This document shows positions 9,053 to 17,586 of a stretch of 64,000 bases of DNA, in pieces. The stretch is from Phytophthora colocasiae. Taxonomy: Eukaryota > Oomycota > Peronosporomycetes > Peronosporales > Peronosporaceae. The DNA is taken from contig JAGKQI010000046.1 in assembly GCA_018806915.1 (NCBI GenBank), forward strand, positions 1,178,001-1,242,000. The letters run 5' to 3'. Each line of letters opens with the position of its first letter. Position 1 is the first letter of the stretch. Made by a program: the position numbers and the translations under genes. Under the pieces are notes generated by a model. That model did not search any database and was not told the origin of the DNA. It saw only the letters and a list, made by a program, of their open reading frames with translations.

Positions 9053-11266
9053 TTAGTTTTCACTCCAGAGATCGGAAAACTGGATGCGCTGCTCGACTGG
9101 GATCAGCTTGGCCCGAAGTTCATCCGGAACATGAGCAATTCGTTCTTCTTCGGTGCTGCAGTAAACCCACTGCGCACGTCCAGGTTCTTGCCTGTCCAAC
9201 AGATTCAGCTGCTCTTCGAGTGTGTATGGATGACCGGTAGACGGGTTGAGATGACCGGGGTCCATCAAGATCCAGTGACATAACTTGTTTGGGAAGTTCC
9301 ACACACCAGGCTCGAACCAAATAGAGTCCGGAAGACGAGACTTCACTCGAGTGAGTAGTGCCAAAGCTCTTTTTCGGAAGACCGAATGGACATTGGTCCG
9401 TTTGTCTTGAGCTTTCCGGATAGACAATGGAGCAGATGGCGATCCGTCAAGCGTTAACCAGTGGTAAGTGTGCCAGAAGGCCCTCGAATCACCAGCGACG
9501 AAATTGGTCCAGTCATATAGCGCATCCCGAGCTTCTTCATCCAAATCGTCACGAGTGTGAAAATATAACTCCTGAGGACGTCGCGAGTACACGTCATTCC
9601 AAGGGGCATCCAAGAGAAGCCGTTGCAACTGTCGTTCCATACTCCACGAACGTGATTTCAGGATCTTCACATCATAACGATTCGGAGAATAGTCAGGAAG
9701 ACCCGGAGTCTGCCGGGCGTGACCTCCAAGCGGATCACTCCACTTCATCCGGATTCCGTAGTGTCTCCAAGAGGTTTCCCCTGAACTCGGCACTTCAATG
9801 ATCTCCTTCTCCAGTGGTGTAAGACTTTCAAAGTCTCGACGAGCGAGAACTGTACTTTTGGAGTCCGATGACCGTCGCTTCTTCCCTGCAGTCGAAGTCG
9901 AACTAGATGAGTCACTCGGACGGAGTCGACGGTAACCGGAGTGTCGTGTTGGAGGTGATGGAGGTAGAAACGGTTCATCATCATCATCTGGCTCCTCGTT
10001 TTCATCCGGATTGAAATCACCATCTTTAGACTTGTCATCCGGCTGTTCATTGGAGTCATCTGGACCGAGAATCTCCTCGAGAACACATTCGTGTTCAACC
10101 ATGGGGCCCCAGTATTCCGGCTCTCGTTCATCCATGAAAAGTTGCTCCAATACCGATTCTGCCAAGTTGTAGTAGCGTCTCGGGACGTACTTAGTCCAGA
10201 AGACTTCATCCAGCTTGTTCCAGAACATCATCCGGACCAACATGGCTACGAGAGGCTCCAGTTCGAAACGCGTGTGTGCACTACGATCTTCTTCCAACCA
10301 TTCACGAGCACCAGGATATTTCACACCAGAGATCATCATCATTTGAAGATCCATTCGAAGATCTTCCCAGGCGACTGGATGGTCAGAAAGAGACTGACGT
10401 GCCTCAGCTTGCGTCCAGAGAACTTGAGCATCATCAGGACGACAATCCAATTGAGAATCACTATCCCAGCCTGATGGTCGACTTTGCATGTGGAGTGGAG
10501 CTTTCCGAGATTTCGTGGACTTTTTTGACTTTGATGATGAACCTCCAGAAGGTGACCGTTTCTTGGACGATGGCTTGCCCGAACTTTCAGACGAAACATT
10601 TCCAGTAAGGTCGACGAGAGGCGGTGTCGATGGATCGGATTCTTTAGAGTCTCCATCGTCGTCCGGGCGAATCATTCGAACGTATGCCGGAAATGAAGGG
10701 CGAAAATCATCAGGGGTCATCACTGTGATCACTGTGCGCCATGTTGGATCCACAGGATCTCCATCTCGGAAGTGATTCAAAAGGCCTAACAGACGTTCCC
10801 AATTCATCTGGACTTGGGTGTGGTTCTCTGCCCCAAGAAAGTTCATCAAATCGACCGGATTGAAGGCAGACCGAGCTAGTTGAGATTCCAAACTCCGGCG
10901 ACGAGATTTTTCCATTTCCACTTGGCGACGTAAATCTTCAATCTGGGTGCGATGCCCGCGCTTGGCACGATCGTGCTCCTGCAACAACTTCAAAGTGTCT
11001 TCACGAAAGTTTCGAATGATCTCCGTTTTCTCAACTTCCAGATTCGCGATACGTTGATCGCGAGAAGCGAGATCCAACTGGAATTCACGCCTGAGTGAGT
11101 CTAAGACATCCTGATGACCACTAGCATCTCGAACGGATTCTTCGGAGCTCTCGAGTTCTGCTTGGACTCGGCTCAACTTCTCAGTGACTCGACGTAGAGC
11201 GGATACAGTGCCGAAGACACGTTGGGCGAAGTTTTCAGGATCAAATTCGGTCAGGACGCTTGCCAT
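9053..11266 (-). CDS. Antisense ORF 2 of E1: coiled-coil, acidic-linker protein with C-terminal conserved domain
   Basis: 737 codons on the strand opposite pol. Residues about 20-133 are a heptad-rich coiled coil. A short conserved block follows (about 137-193), then a Ser/Lys linker with nuclear-localisation-like clusters (about 225-265), a second conserved block around residues 298-390, an Asp/Glu-rich linker (about 400-435), and a C-terminal domain with several Trp residues (about 490-737). The E2 product at 16,882-19,302 matches block by block, and the E3 product has the same layout with weaker C-terminal similarity. No signal peptide or membrane segment, so it is not an envelope. Function unknown. 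Conservation of an open frame across families argues it is a real gene. Confidence 0.75.
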   Translation of the reverse strand: MASVLTEFDPENFAQRVFGTVSALRRVTEKLSRVQAELESSEESVRDASGHQDVLDSLRREFQLDLASRDQRIANLEVEKTEIIRNFREDTLKLLQEHDRAKRGHRTQIEDLRRQVEMEKSRRRSLESQLARSAFNPVDLMNFLGAENHTQVQMNWERLLGLLNHFRDGDPVDPTWRTVITVMTPDDFRPSFPAYVRMIRPDDDGDSKESDPSTPPLVDLTGNVSSESSGKPSSKKRSPSGGSSSKSKKSTKSRKAPLHMQSRPSGWDSDSQLDCRPDDAQVLWTQAEARQSLSDHPVAWEDLRMDLQMMMISGVKYPGAREWLEEDRSAHTRFELEPLVAMLVRMMFWNKLDEVFWTKYVPRRYYNLAESVLEQLFMDEREPEYWGPMVEHECVLEEILGPDDSNEQPDDKSKDGDFNPDENEEPDDDDEPFLPPSPPTRHSGYRRLRPSDSSSSTSTAGKKRRSSDSKSTVLARRDFESLTPLEKEIIEVPSSGETSWRHYGIRMKWSDPLGGHARQTPGLPDYSPNRYDVKILKSRSWSMERQLQRLLLDAPWNDVYSRRPQELYFHTRDDLDEEARDALYDWTNFVAGDSRAFWHTYHWLTLDGSPSAPLSIRKAQDKRTNVHSVFRKRALALLTRVKSRLPDSIWFEPGVWNFPNKLCHWILMDPGHLNPSTGHPYTLEEQLNLLDRQEPGRAQWVYCSTEEERIAHVPDELRAKLIPVEQRIQFSDLWSEN

Positions 11267-12107
11267 CTGACGACGAAGAGAGATCGGCCAACAAAGTTTC
11301 CAGCTCAGGACCTTGAAGTGAATCGGATCTTGGAGTCAGGATGTGTTCGTTCAAATCATCGCTCTCGTCAAAGAACTGGAATAACATCGCCTTTTCCGAA
11401 GTCGAGAGGCGCTCCACTTGTGCCAGCATTTCCAGTCCACCATAGCCATCTTGGAAGAAACGACTTCGCCCCAAATGATTCGCAACTGCAGGAATCCCGA
11501 CCAGACGAGTGTCCTCCGCAGAGCAGAAGTCCGCTATGGTGAGACTGATAGGCGTTTGCTTGGGACCACCCGGGCCGAGTCGGCTTGATACGTTCAATCG
11601 GGAAGCTTCAACCGATGTTATGGGAGCTGTGCGCACTTTGCCGAGACCCAAGATGTCGCTTGCTGCGCTTTCATCGCGATGTTCATCATTACTCCCGCCT
11701 TCCTGCGCTTTTCCACTTCCTGGTTGTATATTATCCCCTCCCGAAGACTGCTTAGGGATGTCAGATTGACTGCCAGCGACGCTTGAACCATGCGTGGAGG
11801 TGGTACTTGACCCTGGGGCGGCTTGAGCAGCAGGTACGGCCGTAGGAGATATGTGTGACGACGTGGTAGCTTCCATTGGAGCGCTCAGCAGCTGCGATAT
11901 CGCAAAGTGGGCGTGTGAACCTGTTGGGATCTTTTGGCGTGAAGTGATTGGCTGAGTTGGGACCGGGCGAAGAAAAGACGCCACCTCCGCTAGTTGGAGA
12001 ACCGAATTGGAGTTTGCGTGGAAATTTGACCGATTTACTGGCGGACGACTTCTCCTGGATAACCGACTGGATTTTGATCGTGGTGCCTTCGTCTTGCTTC
12101 GTCTCAT
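11241..12107 (-). CDS. Antisense ORF 1 of E1 (N-terminal part of the antisense protein)
   Basis: 288 codons from the most upstream ATG. A likelier start is Met 78 (ATG at 11,876-11,874), because the E2 and E3 antisense proteins also begin with a short Met-acidic-Ser/Thr segment. The N-terminus is Ser/Ala/Pro-rich. The last ~90 residues are a more ordered block that matches the E2 ORF at 19,148-19,573. Its end overlaps the next ORF by 26 bases, and that ORF lies in the +1 frame. Either a +1 frameshift, an intron, or two separate proteins would explain this. A promoter reading leftward would have to lie in the adjacent 3' LTR. Confidence 0.65.
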   Translation of the reverse strand: MRRSKTKAPRSKSSRLSRRSRPPVNRSNFHANSNSVLQLAEVASFLRPVPTQPITSRQKIPTGSHAHFAISQLLSAPMEATTSSHISPTAVPAAQAAPGSSTTSTHGSSVAGSQSDIPKQSSGGDNIQPGSGKAQEGGSNDEHRDESAASDILGLGKVRTAPITSVEASRLNVSSRLGPGGPKQTPISLTIADFCSAEDTRLVGIPAVANHLGRSRFFQDGYGGLEMLAQVERLSTSEKAMLFQFFDESDDLNEHILTPRSDSLQGPELETLLADLSSSSDGKRPDRI

Positions 12108-12154
12108 CGCGACCTATCACCTCGGAAGCAAATTGCTCAATGAGAGCTCATGAT

Positions 12155-12166
12155 GAGAGGGACGGT
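12155..12166 (+). other. Polypurine tract of E1
   Basis: Purine-rich GAGAGGGACGGT lies directly before the LTR start TGTGAAG, where plus-strand DNA synthesis is primed. E2 (20,237-20,248) and E3 (52,918-52,929) have AGGGGCGGT at the same place, which supports all three LTR starts. Confidence 0.7.
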
Positions 12167-13699
12167 TGTGAAGCTGTGACTCTGCAAATTTTCTATGGAC
12201 TGCCGGTTCCCAGAGCCAGAGCGGCATTGACGATATTACTGGTCCAAATGATTTCAGGGTTAAGGCACAATTGTGGGTGCCAAGGGACAAGGGCAAGCCT
12301 GGGAAGGGTTGCTGACTCCAAAGATGGAAACGACTTGAAAAGATCCTGACATACTCCGGAAGATGCACTCCAGATGATTCGAACACCGAAACCAAGTGAC
12401 TGTTCGGTAACGCCATGACCAAGGGGTTCTATTTTTGGAGTATATGCGAGACCCAAATTATCAAGTCGAAGGTTCGAAGTGGAGGTTAACGTTTGACTAT
12501 CGGAGACTGTCTGGTTTGTACCCAGTATCCTGGTTGAGTCTCGGGTATACTCAAGGCCATATATTTCCGACCGACCAAGACGACCGACGATGATGTGTCC
12601 GGAGCCAGCTGGAATTCTTCCGTGTTCTTTGACTCTATGGTATTCTACTGAAACGCAAGCCTCTTCCTGATGAGACGCCCCTACTACATAGTGAAACCAA
12701 GTATATTTTTGCATGTTTAGCTAGTGCTAGCTATTATACATTAAAGAGAGTTCAATTTGCCACCAAGGGCGCAAGTGCAAAGTCTTGGAAGGTGTTCCCA
12801 AGACACACTGTGAGGAGCCGTGGACCAGCCTCGAGAAGAGTGCTTCACGTGTAGCCGAACAAGCGTCAGGCCGCGTCGACAAGCGTCACCGCCGCGTGAA
12901 TCTCCGCCAGGGTAAGACCAAGTTGGAAAGGTGATCCGGGCGGCGTATCCCGGGCGTGACCCCTTCCATTTCATATTCCAGTTGATACTTTCGGGTATTA
13001 TTTCATATTATAACTGCGTTTTGGGAGGTTAGTGGTAGTCACCCCTAAAATTGATTGATTTGACTGCTTGTGTGTTTGGACTGTATTGGTTGTGTGTGTT
13101 CTTAAATACTACATAGTATTTGGGACATATATATTGGATTCTATTCTTCCGGAGATTCCTAGTGAATCTATCGGAAGTGGTGCGCTATTTGAAGAGCCCC
13201 GGAACTGTGCCAGTGTTCCGGACTTTGCTCTAGTCGTACTGGCATTTGGAGTGCCCACCGCTCGAGGGCCGAAAAGAATAAGAAGCGGTTGTATATTTTG
13301 GTTTAACTCTCTTGTATATTTGGTTAACTGTTGGAGGGGAAGTACTTTGCCCATAAGTGCTTACCCACTTTCGGACTAATTAACCACCGTTTGGGAAGTG
13401 TTTATTTGGTTAGCACTCTCCCTCCGGATCTAGTTCTACAATCTTTTGGAGGTAACACTTTCGGTGCAGACTCCTCGCGTTCGAAGACAAACGACACCTA
13501 CGAGGGTAGTCACAAGGTCACACGCCAAGCCACTTTCCGGACACCCATTTGGACACCGGAAGGTGGTGCTGACTCACTCCAACTGGACACCTGACTACTA
13601 ACTCTCTTTTGGAGTTTTTAGTGTCTGGGTTGTTCCTTTTGGACGGCACACTATACGCAACCCCCTGGGCGGTCAAAAGTGTTCACCCACTTCGCCACA
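12167..13699 (+). repeat. 3' LTR of E1
   Basis: About 1.53 kb, from TGTGAAG after the polypurine tract to TTCGCCACA at 13,699, giving TGTG/CACA termini. The 5' partner is outside the window, so identity cannot be compared. It contains a block shared with the LTRs of E2 and E3: GAGTTCAATTTGC at 12,748-12,760 followed by GCAAGT at 12,771. TCCGGA-type motifs cluster at 13,145-13,440. The end aligns with that of the E2 LTR (TTCACCNACTTCGCNACA). No CDS is credible inside. Confidence 0.75.
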
Positions 13700-14074
13700 A
13701 ACCCTTGGGCTGCTTCAGCAGTCTTGGGACAAGAATATGAGGGAATAATACACCCAGTCCGGTTTACGGGTCGTGTCCTGAACGATGCCGAACTCAGGTA
13801 TCATATCGCTGAGAAAGAGGTGATTGCGATCCTCAGAGTTTTAGAAAACTTCAGAGCTCTGGTGGAGTCAAGTCCGGTGATTGTGGTCTATACCAGATAC
13901 TCTGTCCTGAAATGGTTGCTGACATCGAACTCCACCGACGGCAGAAACGTCAAGTGGGGTATGAAGTTGTCGCAGTGGAACCTGGAGATCCGCCGGGTAC
14001 AGCGTGACGAAGATGGACTCCCAGCTATACTCGGTGCGGGCATTACCCCAGGAGCATCTGGACGAGGTCTCTGA
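13700..14074 (+). pseudogene. pol: Pol fragment of E2: first RNase H domain
   Basis: The frame entering from the E1 LTR reads into NPWAASAVLGQEYEG, matching the E1 first RNase H from its middle onward. As in E1 the last catalytic Asp position reads TRY, so this domain was already degenerate. The frame breaks near 14,045, where GITP continues into unrelated residues while the homologous reading resumes one frame over (the next frame is open from 14,004). One extra base or two missing bases would explain it. Confidence 0.75.
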
Positions 14075-16496
14075 AAATCTGATCCCAGTCAAGGGGCGAG
14101 TCAAGCCGCCAGTTCCTATCAGTGTGGAAATGCTGGGAGCAGATTATCAGGGCTATGTTCTGAGTTTTGATGGTGCCGCAAAGACGTCTACCCGTCTGGG
14201 AAGCTGTGGGTGTATACTCTGGGAACTCCCGGGGTGGAGCGTTCTGGAAGCCCGAGGGTTTCCCCTGACGGATGTCACGGTGAATGACTCGGAATATTGT
14301 GGCCTGAATTACGGTCTGAAGATGGCACTCGACCACGGAATACAGGAGTTGGTGGTTGTGGGAGATTCGCGCATCGCGATACAACAGGCTCAGGGACTGA
14401 TCAACTGCAATCAGCCTAACTTGCAACGGAGGTTAGCCGAATTTGAGTCTCTGAAAACCAAGTTTCAGACTCTGAAGTTGGTACATGTGAAGCGCGAGTT
14501 CAACCAAGCGGCAGATTACCTGACCTCGAAGACTTTGACCCTTGGGGAAGCTTGGCGAGTACAAGATGAGGATGAACTTATGCACCTGCGACTGGTATCC
14601 AAGGTTCATGAGAGACTGATGAAGCCTCGCCCCGTCCCGAACATGGAAGCCCAAGAGTCAAAAATATCAGACTCTGAAAATCATAATGCGTCACCAGAGT
14701 CTGAGAATGTTTTTGATCCGGAATCCGCACCCCTACCTCGATCGGTCAGAGTGTTGATTGCTGTAACCCGTGCCCAAGCTCCGCCTGACGCTAATCTGCC
14801 TGAGGATGATGACGAACGAGAACCTTTGAGGCCTTTGAAGTTCCAGGCAGAACGCTGGCGACGGATCAAGGCGCATCAGAGCCAGGACCCGTACTTGGTT
14901 GAACTCGTGAAGTTTCTGAAAGGTGACGTGGGAGGTTTACCACGACCCCGAGTCAGGAAACTTGCCAGAGTCGCTGAGGACTTCGTTCTGGATTCTAGAG
15001 ATGTACTATATCGCCTGAGTCGCGCTACTCGAGAGCGGCCCCGGGACAACGTTGACGAACTCAGACTGGTGGTTCCCAGAGACTTGTATCCAGACCTGTT
15101 ACACTATGCTCATGAAGACTACCAAGGTGGACATCAAGGAATCAGGAGAACCTTTAAGAAGTTGAGTTCGGAATTTTACTGGTTGGGTATGTATGCCGAT
15201 GTGGAGAGATTTGTGAAGGAATGCGTAGACTGTGCCAGTGGCAAGGGGCGACCCCCAAATCCTGGACCGTCCCCTGGAAATATTGAGCCCAGCCGGCCAT
15301 TTGAAGTGGTGTCTATGGATTTTGTGACACACATGCCGAAAACCGCACGTGGAAACACATTTCTCTTGCTGTTCCAGGATATGTTTTCGGGATACGTAAT
15401 GTGCAAGCCAATGAGTGTCACCACTGCTCAGGATGTAGCAGAGGCTTATGAGGAACGCGTTTTCAGAAACTTTGGTGCTAGCTCTCTGATTCGTCATGAT
15501 CAAGATCCTCGTTTTATGAGTGAGGTGTTCAAGTGTTTCAGGGAACTTTTGGGTAGCAGACAACGCGCTACTCTAGGATACCGGCCTCAAGCCAACGGCC
15601 AGCACGAGAGATCAGTACAGACTGTGGTGCGCGCGATTAAGGCATATATCTCTGAAGCCGATCAAAGTGACTGGGATGATCACGCCGAACGTCTGATGTT
15701 TGCCCTGAACACGTCATTCGATGCCACCCGTCTGGAGACGCCTTTCTACCTGGTACATGGTTGGGATGCTCATGGAACGGTGTCCGCTATGCTTGGACCC
15801 AAGCCATCGACGACTCAGGAGCGAACTGCGTACGAATGGAGACGGAAGATGCAACGAGACTATAGCTATGCTCTGGCATGTGCCGAAGATCTCCAGAAGA
15901 AGGCAAAGCGTGACCGGTCTGAAGAACAGACCAGAAAATGGAACGAGTTGTCAGAGCGTCTGAAGTCAGGTTTCGCTATAGGCGACGCTGTATGGCTCTA
16001 CATCCCTAAGGTACAAACGGGATTGAGCAGGAAACTAGCACACATGTGGCACGGACCCTTCAGGATCGAGGAGATGCTGGACGATTTCAGAGTACGACTC
16101 AAGGTTGAAGATACCGGCTACCGCGTGAACCCCTGGGTCCATGTGAGCCGTCTGAAGCCAAGGGCTCTGTTCCCCAGACGACCCACGGTGGAACTCCAGA
16201 TTCCAGAAGATGATGATTTTGACGCCGCCCTGTTACCAGAAGATAGTTGGGAACCTGATATTGAAAACGGCGAGTATGAAGTGGAGAAGATTCTGGATAC
16301 CCGTTGGAACAAGCGTACCAGGACGTCCAGACGCCTGCGCGAATATTTGATTAAGTGGAAAGGTTACGATGAAACTGAGTGGTTGCCGATATCGAAGTTG
16401 AACTGTGGAGCATTACTTTACGAATTCAATCAGAGTGCACGAGCACGAGCCCGTTTTCAGGCGATGCAGGCTGGAGACGATCATCCCAGAGTCTAA
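14004..16496 (+). CDS. pol: Pol of E2: second RNase H, integrase, chromodomain
   Basis: 830 codons open. Residues from about 45 carry the second RNase H with SFDGA, NDSEY, VVGDS and QAAD, so all four acids are present. A linker and a helical region follow, then the integrase zinc finger (HYAHEDYQGGH to CVDCASGKG, intact where E1 has a stop), the D,D,E core (SMDFV, HDQDP, GQHERS), the C-terminal domain and a chromodomain (EYLIKWKGY). It ends in TAA at 16,494-16,496. CTCTGA occurs repeatedly, for example at 14,070, 14,447 and 14,671. A functional protein would need the missing upstream part. Confidence 0.88.
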   Translation: MTKMDSQLYSVRALPQEHLDEVSENLIPVKGRVKPPVPISVEMLGADYQGYVLSFDGAAKTSTRLGSCGCILWELPGWSVLEARGFPLTDVTVNDSEYCGLNYGLKMALDHGIQELVVVGDSRIAIQQAQGLINCNQPNLQRRLAEFESLKTKFQTLKLVHVKREFNQAADYLTSKTLTLGEAWRVQDEDELMHLRLVSKVHERLMKPRPVPNMEAQESKISDSENHNASPESENVFDPESAPLPRSVRVLIAVTRAQAPPDANLPEDDDEREPLRPLKFQAERWRRIKAHQSQDPYLVELVKFLKGDVGGLPRPRVRKLARVAEDFVLDSRDVLYRLSRATRERPRDNVDELRLVVPRDLYPDLLHYAHEDYQGGHQGIRRTFKKLSSEFYWLGMYADVERFVKECVDCASGKGRPPNPGPSPGNIEPSRPFEVVSMDFVTHMPKTARGNTFLLLFQDMFSGYVMCKPMSVTTAQDVAEAYEERVFRNFGASSLIRHDQDPRFMSEVFKCFRELLGSRQRATLGYRPQANGQHERSVQTVVRAIKAYISEADQSDWDDHAERLMFALNTSFDATRLETPFYLVHGWDAHGTVSAMLGPKPSTTQERTAYEWRRKMQRDYSYALACAEDLQKKAKRDRSEEQTRKWNELSERLKSGFAIGDAVWLYIPKVQTGLSRKLAHMWHGPFRIEEMLDDFRVRLKVEDTGYRVNPWVHVSRLKPRALFPRRPTVELQIPEDDDFDAALLPEDSWEPDIENGEYEVEKILDTRWNKRTRTSRRLREYLIKWKGYDETEWLPISKLNCGALLYEFNQSARARARFQAMQAGDDHPRV

Positions 16497-16881
16497 TAAC
16501 TCTGAAAACACATCTGGAAGTCTGATATCTGGAGGATTTCAGATATTGACTTTTAGAGTGTGGTAATCTGAGTGCGTGTTTTCAGAGACCTATTTCTGAA
16601 ATTCATGCGTTTGGATATGTGATCGACCATGTTGCTGCTTATATAAAACGACTGTGTGAATGTGAATATGGAAGTGAGTTTGTGGAGAATTAAATACTGG
16701 AGGATACGAAGTTATGAATGATGAGATGATGAGAAGGAGTGTGATTATGTGGAGTGATATTGAAAGATTAAGGGATTAGGGAGCTACACTGAGGCCGGGG
16801 ATTTACGTCACAAATGCAGACAACTATTTGGCTTCTCGAAGATGCAGCCTCCCCGTGGGCACCATGGTGGACACCTGAGCT
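16497..16881. other. Spacer between convergent pol and antisense ORF (E2)
   Basis: 385 bp with several CTCTGA/TCAGAG copies just after the pol stop (16,500-16,600) and an AT-rich middle. Equivalent to 8,784-9,052 in E1. No gene recognised. Confidence 0.5.
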
Positions 16882-17565
16882 TCAGTAGTGAAGGGAGATC
16901 GGGTTCTCGGAACGCTCTGCAGGTGTCAATTGATCCTTCTTGATGTCAGCAGGGACATACTGGAGCCACTCTTCGTCAGCATTCACCGTGGCCCATTGCA
17001 TCCGAGCAGGCTCAATAGCGTCCAAGTCACCCAGTTGCGTCTCCAGACTCAGACACTTGGGACCCCCCAGCTCTGCGGCTCTGGGATCTTGCCAGATCCA
17101 AGGGCAGGACTTGTCTGGGACAACCCAGATGCCAGGCTCTGAAAGCAGCGACTCTGGAAAATCTTTGTGCCCCAGGACCTTTCGGATGAGGGCGTTGTGC
17201 TGACGAATCATGGCGGCTCGACGCATGGACCGGTACTTGTGAAGCTCCGCAGACTTGTCGTCAGCCTCGACATCCATGGTCACCCAATGCGTACGCTCCC
17301 AGAAGGCTTGAGCATGCTTCTTCATGCTGCGCACAATGTCTTCCACGTCAGCCAACACCATGGGCCCCAGTTCTTCCCGCTTGTGGAAGTAAAACTCTGA
17401 GAATCGGTTGTCGAACATGACTTTCCAAGGGGCACGCTTCTTGCGGAGGACTGCACAGTACCGCTCAGAGTCCCAGCGCTTCTTGAGGATGGCACATGAG
17501 TGCTTGTGCACCTCGTAGTCTGGAAAACCCAATGTCTGGCCAGTGGTGGTCTTGGTAGAGCTCAC
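16882..17565 (-). CDS. Antisense ORF of E2: C-terminal conserved domain
   Basis: 227 codons matching the last ~230 residues of the E1 antisense protein, including GFPDYE/GLPDYS, an APWKVM/APWNDV segment, a FYFHKREEL/LYFHTRDDL segment, a FW..THW motif and EPGIW/EPGVW. It is in the same frame as the ORF at 17,587-19,302 and is separated from it by one TAA (near 17,587), so the two are a single gene with one nonsense codon. Function unknown. Confidence 0.72.
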   Translation of the reverse strand: MSSTKTTTGQTLGFPDYEVHKHSCAILKKRWDSERYCAVLRKKRAPWKVMFDNRFSEFYFHKREELGPMVLADVEDIVRSMKKHAQAFWERTHWVTMDVEADDKSAELHKYRSMRRAAMIRQHNALIRKVLGHKDFPESLLSEPGIWVVPDKSCPWIWQDPRAAELGGPKCLSLETQLGDLDAIEPARMQWATVNADEEWLQYVPADIKKDQLTPAERSENPISLHY

Positions 17566-17586
17566 TCGTTGTACCCTGATACCATA

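Larger units (their letters stand above)
1..13699 (+). mobile_element. Ty3/Gypsy chromodomain LTR retrotransposon E1 (5' end outside window)
   Basis: Order: gag, -1 frameshift site, pol (protease, RT, two RNase H domains, integrase, chromodomain), two overlapping antisense ORFs, polypurine tract, 3' LTR. The gag frame is open to base 1, so the 5' LTR lies to the left. Integrase downstream of RT places it in Ty3/Gypsy. Only one nonsense codon is seen in pol (7530-7532), so the copy is young or recently active. The 3' LTR ends at 13,699, exactly where a related element resumes in mid-pol, so E1 probably inserted into E2. Confidence 0.9.

Noticed and set aside
9053..11266. Antisense ORF as a retroviral-type envelope
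   Set aside because: No signal peptide, membrane segment or fusion-peptide-like region, and it is on the wrong strand for a spliced env; the coiled-coil/acidic layout points to an intracellular protein.
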